Positions 38,022-48,370 of a DNA stretch of 64,000 bases are shown in pieces (positions within the stretch are counted from its first letter, which is position 1; each line of letters starts with the position of its first letter). Under the pieces are notes generated by a model. The model saw only the letters and a list, made by a program, of their open reading frames with translations, had not been told where the DNA came from and did not search any database. This stretch comes from Nocardia aurantia (GTDB taxonomy: Bacteria; Actinomycetota; Actinomycetes; Mycobacteriales; Mycobacteriaceae), in the NCBI RefSeq assembly GCF_009604425.1, contig NZ_WEGI01000013.1:278108-342107 (forward strand), in the 5' to 3' direction. The translations under genes were made by a program, and so were the position numbers.

Positions 38022-38135
38022 GCGCGAGATGAGCTCGGCGCACAGCATATTCACAGTGTCGGCCCAGCGACCGTTCAGGCAGTGCCCCATACGCTCAGCC
38101 GGTACGGGTGAATCGGATGGGAGAGAGGGCAGGCC

Positions 38136-40193
38136 ATGGTGTCGATCTCCGGCGTCGCCGGCGAGGTGGATCGGTCCGTCGATCGGACGGTCCGGATCGA
38201 GCGGGCGATCCCGATCGGCGCCGAGCCGCGCTGGGCCCGGCTGGGCCTCGCCGGGCTGCTGTCGGCGACGGCCGTGCTGTACCTGTGGGGGCTGCGCGGC
38301 GCGGGCTGGGCGAACCCCTACTACGCCGCGGCCGTGCAGGCCGGCACCCGCAGCTGGAAGGCGCTGTTGTTCGCCGCGCTCGATCCCGGCAACGCCATCA
38401 CCGTCGACAAGCCACCGGCCGCCCTGTGGCTGATGGCGTTGTCCGGCAGGATCTTCGGCTTCGGCGCCTGGTCGATGCTCGCGCCGCAGGCGCTGCTCGG
38501 CGTCGCGACGGTGGCACTGCTGTACGCCACGGTCCGGCGTTGCGGCGGCCCGGCGGCCGGACTGCTGGCCGGAGCGGCGCTGGCGGTAACCCCGGTGGCG
38601 GCGTTGATGTTCCGCTACAACAATCCGGACGCGCTGCTCACCCTGCTGGTGGTACTCGCCGCCTACGGCGTGGTCCGGTCGCTGAGCTCGGCGAATCCGC
38701 GCTGGTGGTCCACGGGCAGCGGCTGGCTCGTACTGTCCGGCGCCGCAATCGGATTCGGTTTCCTCACCAAGATGATGCAGGCGTTCCTGGTGCTGCCCGC
38801 GCTGGCGCTGGCCGTACTGGTGGCGGCGCCGGTGGGCCTCGGCGCACGCGTGGCGCGGCTGCTCACCGCCGGCGTCGCGGTGGTCGTCTCGGCGGGCTGG
38901 TACGTCGCGCTGGTGCAACTGTGGCCCGCGGACTCCCGCCCGTACATCGGTGGCTCCACGGACAATTCGCTGTGGCAGCTCGCGGTCGGCTACAACGGCC
39001 TGGGCCGCCTGCTCGGTCACCACGGCCGCGCCGCCACGACCACCCACGGCGGCCAGGCGGCCCAGCACACCCAGTCGCATTTCGCCGCCATGTCCGGTGG
39101 CGAATCCGGGCCCACCCGTCTGCTGCGCGACGGCCTGGCCACCGAATTCGGCTGGCTGCTGCCGGTCGCGGTGCTGGGCCTGATCGCCGGTCTGTGGCTG
39201 ACCCGCCGCGCGCCACGCACCGACCCGGATCGGGCCGGCCGGCTGCTGTGGGGCGGCTGGTTGCTCGGCGCGGGCGCGGTGCTCAGCTTCATGAAGCAGT
39301 CCTTCCACACCTACTACACCGTCGAACTCGTCCCGGCCGTAGCGGCGCTCGCCGGGATCGGCGTCGTGCTCCTGTGGCGCGCCCGCGACCGATGGGCCGC
39401 CCGCCTGACCCTGGCCGCGATGGCCGTCACCGGCGCCGCCTGGAGTTTCGTCCTGCTCGACCACACGCCGCACTGGCTCCCGTGGTTGCGCTGGACGGTA
39501 CTGATCGTCGCCGTATGGGCCGGCGTGATGCTGGTGCCGGTCGCTCACTCGGGCCGCGATGGGGACGGCACGGTCCGCGAAGAGGATTCCTCGACCCGCG
39601 ATGGCACCTCCGGCGACCGAACCCACTCCGGTGCCGACCGGCCGGACGGCCGCGACGTCGATCATGTCGGCATCGATCGGCGCCGTTATCTGATGCCTGT
39701 GATCGCCTGCACCGCAGTGCTTTCCGTGCTCGCGGGTCCGGCGTTCCACACCGTGCGGACCGTCGCGCTACCGCACGTCGGCGGCAGTCCGTACTCCGGT
39801 CCGGTCCGGCCGGGCGCCGGTGGCCGCACGATGGCGCCGGACGCACCGCAATTGGATGCACTACTCGCCACGGCGGTTGAAAGTCGCTGGGCCGCAGCGG
39901 CAGTCGGCTCATCCGACGTCAGTACAATCGAATTGCGCACAGGCGCATCGCTTTTGGCGATCGGCGGATTCAGTGGGCGGGACGATTCACCTACCCTGGC
40001 GCAATTTCGCCAGTACGTCGCAGACGGGCAGGTTCGGTATTTCCTGTACCGGTCGCGGACGGATCGGCAGGGCCGGACCGGCGATCCGGCCACTTCCGGC
40101 GCGCAGATCACCGAGTGGGTGCGAAACCACTACTCCGCGAGCCGGATCGACGAAATCGAGGTATACGACCTGACCGTCGCGCCCCGGCCGTGA
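38136..40193 (+). CDS. YkcB/ArnT-like membrane glycosyltransferase (GT39 family)
   Basis: This 685-residue integral membrane protein of the GT-C fold should transfer a sugar from a polyprenyl-phosphate donor outside the membrane. After a ~35-residue cytoplasmic start comes a first membrane helix, then the family loop with NPYYAAAVQAG and LDPGNAITVDKPPAALWL, many further hydrophobic segments to about residue 470, a charged linker (about 475-510), one more helix and a C-terminal outer domain (about 560-685) with LAIGGFSGRD and TLAQFRQYV, typical of YkcB. The ATG at 38136 is preceded by a purine-rich GGGAGAGAGGGCAGG. It converges with the TetR gene on the other strand. The acceptor is unknown. 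Confidence 0.88.
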   Translation: MVSISGVAGEVDRSVDRTVRIERAIPIGAEPRWARLGLAGLLSATAVLYLWGLRGAGWANPYYAAAVQAGTRSWKALLFAALDPGNAITVDKPPAALWLMALSGRIFGFGAWSMLAPQALLGVATVALLYATVRRCGGPAAGLLAGAALAVTPVAALMFRYNNPDALLTLLVVLAAYGVVRSLSSANPRWWSTGSGWLVLSGAAIGFGFLTKMMQAFLVLPALALAVLVAAPVGLGARVARLLTAGVAVVVSAGWYVALVQLWPADSRPYIGGSTDNSLWQLAVGYNGLGRLLGHHGRAATTTHGGQAAQHTQSHFAAMSGGESGPTRLLRDGLATEFGWLLPVAVLGLIAGLWLTRRAPRTDPDRAGRLLWGGWLLGAGAVLSFMKQSFHTYYTVELVPAVAALAGIGVVLLWRARDRWAARLTLAAMAVTGAAWSFVLLDHTPHWLPWLRWTVLIVAVWAGVMLVPVAHSGRDGDGTVREEDSSTRDGTSGDRTHSGADRPDGRDVDHVGIDRRRYLMPVIACTAVLSVLAGPAFHTVRTVALPHVGGSPYSGPVRPGAGGRTMAPDAPQLDALLATAVESRWAAAAVGSSDVSTIELRTGASLLAIGGFSGRDDSPTLAQFRQYVADGQVRYFLYRSRTDRQGRTGDPATSGAQITEWVRNHYSASRIDEIEVYDLTVAPRP

Positions 40194-40260
40194 CCTGCGG
40201 CGCTGCGGTCCGGCGGCCGGGACTCCGATCAACGCCGGTCCGGCTGTGTGTCGGACGAGA

Positions 40261-41544
40261 TCAGGGCAGGACGGCGCCACCGGCGTCGCGGGGGAGCGGG
40301 TGCCCGAAGAGGATGACCTCCATCAACTGCACCACGCGCTCCTGCGGGCAGCCGCCCGCGTCGTCCTCGCCGAAGTATCGGCCCAGGTCGACCACCAGCG
40401 CGAATCCGGCTTGCACCAGGATGCGGGCCTGCGCCTCGGACAGGTCCGGCCGCACCACGACCAGCAGGCGCACCCACTCGGCCACGATCAGCCGCTGGAC
40501 GTTGCGCAGCATCGTCCGCTCCTCGGCCGGGACGTGGCCGAATTCGGCGTAGTACACATAGGTCAGCGCGCGTTCGGCGAAGCATCCGGACACGTACAGG
40601 TCGATCAGCATCGCCAGCGCCTCGGCCGGGGTGCGCGTCGAGGCGGTCGCCGGGCCGATGGCCGCGGACATCCGGTCGGCGGCGCGCCGGAACGCGGCCG
40701 CCAGTAGGTCGCTCTTGCTGCGGTAGTAGCGGTACACCGCCGAAGCCGCCGACAGATCCGCCGCCTGCGCGATGTCCTCCACGCTGACGTTCGGGTAGCC
40801 GCGCTCGTGGAACAGGTCGACCGATTTCTTCAGCAGCAGTTCGTGTTTGAACGACTGCGGAATCTCCACCGCGCGGGGCGGCCGGTGATCGGCCGCGGCA
40901 TCCGGGAGTTCGGCCTCGAACAGGGCCCAGACGGCCGAATTCAGCACGGCCGTCAACGATTTCACCGGCAGGGCGGCATGGTGATCGCCGATGCTGGAGA
41001 TCACGCTCATCGCGGCCACCGCGCGCACGGTCCGGTCCCGGCGCGCCAGGCCGGGACGCAGCTCACCGAGCAGATCGCGCAGCACGGTCACCGCGCCGGC
41101 GAACTGCTTGTCGAGCACCCCACGGTCGGTGTCGTCCAGATAGCGCCGCTCCCAGCGGGCCAGCGCCACCGTGGGCCGGTTGCCGATCGTGTCGGCGATG
41201 ACGGCGTCGACCACCAGCTCCAGACGTTCCCGGGCCGGCCGGTCGGCCGCCTCCTCGGGCAGCGTCACCGCCGCGCTGGTCGCCGCGCCCAGCCGCAGCA
41301 GCTCCTCGCGGAACAGCGCGTACTTGCTGGGATAGTGCCGGTACAGGGCCGCCGAGGAGATGCCGACCCGGGCGGCGATGTCCTCCATGCTGACGCCGTG
41401 GTAGCCCAGCGAGCCGAAGGCGGCCGCCGAGGTGGCGGCGATCTGGGCGCGCCGATTCTTCGGGCGGCGGCGGATCACCCGCTCCGGCGGATCGCTGCCG
41501 GGCGGGTCGCTGCGCGGGTTGACGTCGCGCTGTGCGCGGCTCAC
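40261..41544 (-). CDS. Double TetR-family regulator (Mce3R-like)
   Basis: At 427 residues it is about twice the usual TetR length and contains two complete TetR units. The first helix-turn-helix is near residues 30-75 (GVSMEDIAARVGISSAALYRHY) and the second near 240-285 (NVSVEDIAQAADLSAAS then VYRYYRSK). Each is followed by a helical ligand domain. This architecture is known from Mce3R of M. tuberculosis, which acts on lipid-related genes and binds non-palindromic sites. The start is a GTG at 41544. The gene is divergent from the SRPBCC gene across 291 bp and converges with the glycosyltransferase. Its targets cannot be read from the sequence. Confidence 0.9.
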   Translation of the reverse strand: MSRAQRDVNPRSDPPGSDPPERVIRRRPKNRRAQIAATSAAAFGSLGYHGVSMEDIAARVGISSAALYRHYPSKYALFREELLRLGAATSAAVTLPEEAADRPARERLELVVDAVIADTIGNRPTVALARWERRYLDDTDRGVLDKQFAGAVTVLRDLLGELRPGLARRDRTVRAVAAMSVISSIGDHHAALPVKSLTAVLNSAVWALFEAELPDAAADHRPPRAVEIPQSFKHELLLKKSVDLFHERGYPNVSVEDIAQAADLSAASAVYRYYRSKSDLLAAAFRRAADRMSAAIGPATASTRTPAEALAMLIDLYVSGCFAERALTYVYYAEFGHVPAEERTMLRNVQRLIVAEWVRLLVVVRPDLSEAQARILVQAGFALVVDLGRYFGEDDAGGCPQERVVQLMEVILFGHPLPRDAGGAVLP

Positions 41545-41835
41545 GATACTGACCTGTCGCTCATGTCCATGTCATGGTAGCCAGCGGCTACGACGCCGCC
41601 GCCGCGCGCCACCGCCGGCGCCCGGCGGGCCGCCCGCGCCGGCCCTTCCCCGGGCCCGTGGCAGCGGTCTGTATGCTCCCTGTGAAAGATCAACTGTGGC
41701 AAGCGTATTCGAAATCGGTACGGCCGGCCCGCGGATATCGAATCGGCATCGTTTCGGTTCGTTGTGCGGTCGCGGTACGGGTGCCGCGCCGTAGTCTGCT
41801 GCGGATCACCCTCACCCTGCCGGAACGGAGTGCCG
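41545..41835. promoter_or_regulatory. Divergent promoter region between the double TetR and SRPBCC genes
   Basis: These 291 bases hold no gene. Near the TetR start lie a direct repeat CATGTC-CATGTC (about 41562-41573) and an inverted repeat GTAGCC-AGC-GGCTAC (41577-41591), both plausible operator elements. A TATGCT hexamer around 41670 could be a -10. The assignment is by inspection only. Confidence 0.4.
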
Positions 41836-42279
41836 ATGCGCACGATGGACATCGAGCGCACCATAGCCGCCCCCATCGACGACGTGTTCGATTGGCTCAG
41901 CGATGTCACCAACTATCAGCGCGTGCCGTTCATCCGCCGCGTCACCCTGGTCCGGCCCGGCTCCGTCGCCGAACACGGTGTCGGCGCGGTACGGCTGATC
42001 GTCACTCCGGCCTGGCGGGTCACCCAGGAGATCACCGAATACGATCCGCCCAAGTGGGTGCGCTACCGCAATCTCGATTCCTTTCCGCCGCAGTTCCATC
42101 AGGACGGCAATCTGACCTTCACCGAACTGCCCGACGGCACCCGGGTGCGCTGGCACACCGAATTCGAGGTCAGCACACCGATATTCGGGCCCGTGTACAC
42201 CCTGCTGCTGGTGGCCGGCTTCGCGATGGGACTGCGGCTGGTGCTCGGTACCGCGGATCGCGAGCTGCGCGGCATCTGA
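41836..42279 (+). CDS. SRPBCC-family (polyketide cyclase/START-like) protein
   Basis: This 147-residue single-domain protein has the SRPBCC opening pattern (D-I-E-R-T-I-A-A-P-I-D-D-V-F-D-W-L) and the alternating strands of the helix-grip fold, ending in a hydrophobic helix (FGPVYTLLLVAGFAMGL). Such proteins bind hydrophobic ligands; no enzyme activity can be inferred. I chose the ATG at 41836 because GGAACGGAG stands 5 bases upstream. ATG 41845 and GTG 41830 are in-frame alternatives. It is divergent from the double TetR gene and converges with the next TetR gene. Confidence 0.8.
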   Translation: MRTMDIERTIAAPIDDVFDWLSDVTNYQRVPFIRRVTLVRPGSVAEHGVGAVRLIVTPAWRVTQEITEYDPPKWVRYRNLDSFPPQFHQDGNLTFTELPDGTRVRWHTEFEVSTPIFGPVYTLLLVAGFAMGLRLVLGTADRELRGI

Positions 42280-42290
42280 CCGCGCCCGGC

Positions 42291-42884
42291 TCAGGCCAGG
42301 GCGGCCCAGGCCATGTGGCGCAGGATCGGCCGCGCCCGGGTGGCCGAAGTGGCCGGCGCGCTGTGCGGCGTCGAGTTGATCAGCCCGAAGGCGGCGTGCG
42401 CCTGCACCCGGGCGGCCGCCTCCGACAGGCCCGGATGCAGGTCGCGCAGCACCGAAACCCAGACCTCCACGTATTGCCGCTGGGTCCGGCGCACCTGACG
42501 CTCGGCCGGCTCGGGCAGATTCTTCAGATCGCGGTCCTGGATCCGGATCAGTTCCGGCTCGCCGAGGGCGAAGTCCAGATGGAAGTCGATCAGACCGGAC
42601 AGCGCCTCCAGCGGTGACGCGGCCCGGTCCACCACGGCCCGGCCACCGGCGAGCAGCCGCTCGCTGATCCCCACCAGCAACTCGACCAGCAGCGCCTCCT
42701 TGTTCGGGAAGTGCCGGTACACCGCCGGGCCGCTGATCCCGGCCGCGGCGCCCAGGTCGTCGAGCCGGACCCCGGGGAAGCCGCGGTCGGCGATCAATCG
42801 GGCACCCGCCTCCAGCAATTGTTGCCGGCGCTGTGCCTTCAACTGCTCCCGGCGCGTGGGGGCGACAGCATCACTGCTGGTCAT
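42291..42884 (-). CDS. TetR-family regulator, probable repressor of the leucine-degradation operon
   Basis: This 197-residue regulator has an N-terminal helix-turn-helix (about residues 30-65, VRLDDLGAAAGISGPAVYRHF) and a C-terminal helical domain. It is divergent from the carboxylase/acyl-CoA dehydrogenase operon with only 95 bp between, in the position held by the TetR regulator Rv2506 relative to the accD1 cluster of M. tuberculosis. The gap contains a 10-bp inverted repeat and a nested palindrome. I infer control of branched-chain amino acid catabolism by an acyl-CoA ligand. Confidence 0.87.
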   Translation of the reverse strand: MTSSDAVAPTRREQLKAQRRQQLLEAGARLIADRGFPGVRLDDLGAAAGISGPAVYRHFPNKEALLVELLVGISERLLAGGRAVVDRAASPLEALSGLIDFHLDFALGEPELIRIQDRDLKNLPEPAERQVRRTQRQYVEVWVSVLRDLHPGLSEAAARVQAHAAFGLINSTPHSAPATSATRARPILRHMAWAALA

Positions 42885-42913
42885 CGCTCCTCCTCGCGAT
42901 AAATCTGGACATC

Positions 42914-42961
42914 TCGGTTAGTCAAGATTATCTTGGATTCCAGTTATTGGCGACTAACCGA
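42914..42961. promoter_or_regulatory. Operator candidates between the TetR gene and accD1
   Basis: TCGGTTAGTC (42914-42923) and GACTAACCGA (42952-42961) are exact 10-base inverted repeats 28 bases apart. Between them CAAGATTATCTTG (42923-42935) is a palindrome with 6-base arms. The stretch is AT-rich for this genome and should contain both promoters. Binding by the adjacent TetR protein is the simplest reading. Confidence 0.6.
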
Positions 42962-42979
42962 TCCCAGCAAGGTGGCGTG

Positions 42980-44556
<1,577 letters not shown>

Positions 44557-44557
<1 letters not shown>

Positions 44558-46644
44558 TGAGCATGCTGCACAAATCCCACCCCGTCCCGTTCGACACCGT
44601 GCTGATCGCCAATCGCGGCGAGATCGCGGTCCGGGTCATCCGGACCCTGCGCGACATGGGAATTCGCTCGGTCGCGGTCTACAGCGACGCCGATGTCGAC
44701 GCCCGGCACGTGCACGAGGCCGATGCCGCCGTGCGGCTGGGCCCGGCCCCCGCACGGGAGAGCTACCTCGACATCGATCGGGTCGTCGACGCCGCCGTGC
44801 GCGCCGGTGCGCAGGCGGTGCATCCGGGTTACGGCTTCCTGTCCGAGAATCCGGCCTTCGCGGCCGCACTCGCCAAGGCCGGCATAGTCTTCCTCGGCCC
44901 GCCGACCCACGCCATCGAGATCATGGGCGACAAGATCGCGGCCAAGAACGCGGTCGCGAAGTTCGGTGTGCCGGTGGTGCCGGGCATCGCCCGGCCCGGT
45001 CTCACCGACGACGAATTGATCACCGCCGCACCGGAAATCGGCTTCCCGGTGCTGGTGAAGCCGTCCGCCGGTGGCGGCGGCAAGGGGATGCGCCGGGTCG
45101 AGCGCGCCGAGGATCTGCCCGCCGCGCTGGTCAGCGCGCGCCGCGAGGCGGCGGCCTCCTTCGGTGACGACACGCTGTTCCTGGAGCGGTTCGTCAGCCG
45201 CCCTCGGCACATCGAGGTGCAGGTCCTCGCCGATCAGCACGGCCACGTGCTGCACCTCGGCGAGCGCGAGTGCAGTCTGCAACGCCGCCACCAGAAGGTG
45301 ATCGAGGAGGCCCCCTCACCGCTGCTGGACGCGGCCACCCGGGCCCGCATCGGCGCCGCGGCCTGCAACACCGCGCGCAGCGTCGACTACGTCGGCGTCG
45401 GCACGGTGGAGTTCATCGTGTCCGCCGACCGGCCCGACGAGTTCTTCTTCATGGAGATGAACACCCGCCTGCAGGTGGAACATCCGGTGACCGAGCTGAT
45501 CACCGGCGTCGATCTGGTGGAGTGCCAGGTCCGGGTGGCGGCCGGGCAGCAGCTCGCCGCCGCGCAGGAGGACATCCTGCTCACCGGGCACGCGGTCGAG
45601 GCCCGCGTGTACGCCGAGGACCCCGGCCGCGACTTCCTCCCCACCGGCGGAACGGTTCTGGCGCTCTCGGAGCCGACCGGCCCTGGGGTGCGGGTGGATT
45701 CGGGCCTGCGGACCGGCAGCGTGGTCGGCAGCGACTACGACCCGATGTTGTCGAAGGTCATCGCCTACGCCCCCGAGCGGGCCGGCGCGATCGCGAAACT
45801 CGATCAGGCACTGGCCGAGACGCTCGTGCTCGGCGTGCGGACCAACACCGACTTCCTGCGATTCCTGCTCGCCGATCCCGACGTGCTGGCCGGCCGGCTG
45901 GACACCGGGCTGCTGGATCGGCGCGCGGTCGACTTCCGCGCGGCCGCGGTCACCGACGCGCAGTTCGTCGCCGCGGCGGTCTTCGACTGGTTGAACCGCT
46001 GGCCGCGCACGGCCCAGGACCCCTGGGCGCAGCCCAGCGGCTGGCGGCTCGGCGTCGCCGCGCCGGTGACGGCGCGGCTGACGGTCGGCGACCGGACCGT
46101 GCACGTCGCGATCACCGGCCGGCCCGATCGCGCCGCGGTGCGGCTCGACGACGGTGATCCGCGTCCCCTGCGTGCCGAATTCATCGGCGACACACTGACT
46201 CTCACCATCGACGGGGTGCGCGGCGGCTACCGGGTGGCCGCGCACGACGGCCAGCTGTGGATCGCCGACGGCACCGGTGTGGTGGCCGTGCGCGAGGTCG
46301 CCGAGGTGAGCGTGCGCGCCGGCGCCGAACAGGTCGGCGACGCCGAGATCCGCAGTCCCATGCCGGGTTCGGTGATCGCGGTGGCGGCCGCCGCCGGCAC
46401 CGAGGTCGCCGCCGGCGCTCCGGTGGTCGTGGTCGAGGCCATGAAGATGGAGCACACGCTCACCGCCCCGATCGCCGGAACCGTGGAGTTGCTGGTGAAT
46501 ACGGGCGCACAGGTGCAGGTCGACCAGGTGCTGGCCCGGATCGTGCCGGCCGCCGCGTCGGCCACCGACGAATCACCCGCCCCCGCGGAGTCCGGCGCCG
46601 GTCCGGACGCTGCCGGGGCCGACGGGAAGGAATCCCAGTCATGA
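44557..46644 (+). CDS. accA1: Methylcrotonyl-CoA carboxylase biotin-carboxylase/BCCP (alpha) subunit
   Basis: This 695-residue biotin-dependent carboxylase makes carboxybiotin with ATP and bicarbonate for the beta subunit. The biotin carboxylase domain (about 10-460) starts LIANRGEIAVRVIRT and has the ATP-grasp loop GGGGKGM, RECSLQRRHQK and EMNTRLQVEHPVTE. A middle domain follows. The C-terminal biotinyl domain carries EAMKMEHT, where the Lys is biotinylated. The start overlaps the accD1 stop by one base and the stop overlaps the next start (ATGA). The last ~25 residues form an Ala/Glu-rich tail (PAPAESGAGPDAAGADG) beyond the usual end. Confidence 0.94.
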
Positions 46645-47801
46645 CCGATTTCCTGTCCACGGGCACACTGCCCGACGAGTACCGCGATCTGGCGCTGACC
46701 GTGCGTGATTTCGCGCAGAAGGTCGTCGCCCCGGTCTCCGCGAAACACGATGCGGAGCACAGCTTCCCGTACGAGGTGGTCGCCGGGATGGCCGAGATGG
46801 GCCTGTTCGGGCTGCCGTTCCCGGAGGAGTACGGCGGCATGGGCGGCGACTACTTCGCCCTGTGCCTGGCCCTCGAGGAACTCGGCAAGGTCGATCAGAG
46901 CGTCGCCATCACGCTGGAGGCCGGGGTCTCGCTCGGCGCTATGCCGGTGTACCGCTTCGGCAACGAGAAGCAGAAGCTGGAATGGCTGCCGCAGTTGGCA
47001 TCCGGGCGCGCGCTGGGCGCCTTCGGGCTCACCGAGCCGGGTGCGGGCAGTGACGCGGGCGGCACCCGCACCACGGCCGTGCTCGACGGCGGCGAGTGGC
47101 TCATCAACGGCAGCAAGCAGTTCATCACCAACTCCGGTACCGACATCACCCGGCTGGTGACGGTGACGGCGGTGACCGGAGTCTCCAACGGCAAGAAGGA
47201 GATCTCGACGATCCTGGTGCCGGCCGACACTCCGGGATTCGTCGCCGAACCGGCCTACAACAAGGTCGGCTGGAACGCCTCCGACACCCATCCGCTGAGT
47301 TTCACCGATGTCCGTGTGCCGGAGGAGAATCTGCTCGGCGAGCGCGGCCGCGGCTACGCGAACTTCCTGCGCATCCTCGACGAGGGCCGGATCGCGATCG
47401 CGGCGCTGTCGGTGGGCGCCGCCCAGGGCTGCGTCGACGAGAGCGTGCGCTACGCGCGGGAACGAGAGGCGTTCGGGCAGGCCATCGTTCGCAACCAGGC
47501 CATCGCCTTCAAGATCGCCCGGATGGAGGCGCGCGCGCATGCCGCGCGCACCGCCTACTACGACGCGGCCGCATTGATGTTGTCCGGCAAGCCCTTCAAG
47601 AAGCAGGCCTCGATCGCGAAGCTGGTCGCCAGCGAGGCGGCGATGGACAACGCCCGGGACGCCACCCAGATCTTCGGCGGCTACGGGTTCATGAACGAAT
47701 ACGCTGTCGCCCGGCATTACCGGGACAGCAAGATTCTGGAGATCGGCGAGGGCACCACCGAGGTGCAGCTGCTGCTGATCGGACGGGAGCTGGGATTGTG
47801 A
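46641..47801 (+). CDS. fadE19: Acyl-CoA dehydrogenase (isovaleryl-CoA dehydrogenase type)
   Basis: This 386-residue flavoenzyme would oxidise isovaleryl-CoA to 3-methylcrotonyl-CoA, the substrate of the carboxylase encoded just upstream. It has the standard length and motifs: FGLTEPGAGSDAGG (substrate/FAD loop), GSKQFITN, and the C-terminal YGFMNEYAVARHYRD. The ATG at 46641 forms an ATGA overlap with the accA1 stop. The gene order equals the M. tuberculosis fadE19 locus. Substrate is inferred from context; a 2-methyl-branched acyl-CoA is the main alternative. Confidence 0.92.
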   Translation: MTDFLSTGTLPDEYRDLALTVRDFAQKVVAPVSAKHDAEHSFPYEVVAGMAEMGLFGLPFPEEYGGMGGDYFALCLALEELGKVDQSVAITLEAGVSLGAMPVYRFGNEKQKLEWLPQLASGRALGAFGLTEPGAGSDAGGTRTTAVLDGGEWLINGSKQFITNSGTDITRLVTVTAVTGVSNGKKEISTILVPADTPGFVAEPAYNKVGWNASDTHPLSFTDVRVPEENLLGERGRGYANFLRILDEGRIAIAALSVGAAQGCVDESVRYAREREAFGQAIVRNQAIAFKIARMEARAHAARTAYYDAAALMLSGKPFKKQASIAKLVASEAAMDNARDATQIFGGYGFMNEYAVARHYRDSKILEIGEGTTEVQLLLIGRELGL

Positions 47802-48313
47802 GCGAACCGAAGGCACCGGGCGAGTCCGCCGGGCCGCGCCGGGTGGTGCAGCGTGGGTTGTGGTTCGAGGAGTTCGAGACGGGCGTGGTGTACGAGCACC
47901 GGCCCGGCCGGACCATCACCGAGGCCGACAACGTGCTGTTCACCACGCTGACGATGAACACTCAGGCGCTGCACCTGGACGCGGCCTTCGCCGACGCCCT
48001 GCCGCCGTTCAACCAGCGGCTGGTCAACTCGATGTTCACGCTGTCCACCGTGGTCGGCCTGTCGGTGGCGCAGCTGACCCAGGGCACCATCGTCGCCAAC
48101 CTCGGCTTCTCGGAGATCGCGTTCCCCAAGCCGCTGTTCCACGGCGACACGCTCTACGCCGAAACGCTCATCACCGACAAGCGGGAATCGAAGAGCCGCC
48201 CCGGCGAGGGCATCCTGACCTTCGCGCACACCGGTCGCAACCAGCACGGTGACATCGTGGCCACCGCGGTCCGCAAGACCCTGGTCCGCAAGCGGCCGGC
48301 CGACTCCGAATAG
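47798..48313 (+). CDS. MaoC-like enoyl-CoA hydratase
   Basis: This 171-residue single hot-dog domain hydratase starts with GTG, overlapping the previous stop (GTGA). It contains the MaoC-like segments FTTLTMNTQALHLD (hydratase motif region) and FHGDTLYAETLI. In the equivalent mycobacterial cluster this gene product (Rv2499c family) hydrates itaconyl-CoA and/or methylglutaconyl-CoA. Here it should supply the hydroxyacyl-CoA that the CitE-like lyase cleaves. Fatty-acid or other branched enoyl-CoA hydration is possible. Confidence 0.87.
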   Translation: MSEPKAPGESAGPRRVVQRGLWFEEFETGVVYEHRPGRTITEADNVLFTTLTMNTQALHLDAAFADALPPFNQRLVNSMFTLSTVVGLSVAQLTQGTIVANLGFSEIAFPKPLFHGDTLYAETLITDKRESKSRPGEGILTFAHTGRNQHGDIVATAVRKTLVRKRPADSE

Positions 48314-48330
48314 CTTGAGAATGTTATGGT

Positions 48331-48354
48331 CGAAAACCGAGAACCTAGTTTTCG
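48331..48354. promoter_or_regulatory. Palindrome before the citE-like gene
   Basis: CGAAAAC (48331-48337) and GTTTTCG (48348-48354) are exact inverted repeats. The inner CGAGAAC-CTA-GTTTTCG (48338-48354) is also a palindrome with one mismatch. It lies in the 57-bp gap before the citE start, the only real gap in the operon, so it may be an operator for internal control or an RNA hairpin setting citE levels. Confidence 0.45.
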
Positions 48355-48370
48355 GGAACGGAGAATCGCG

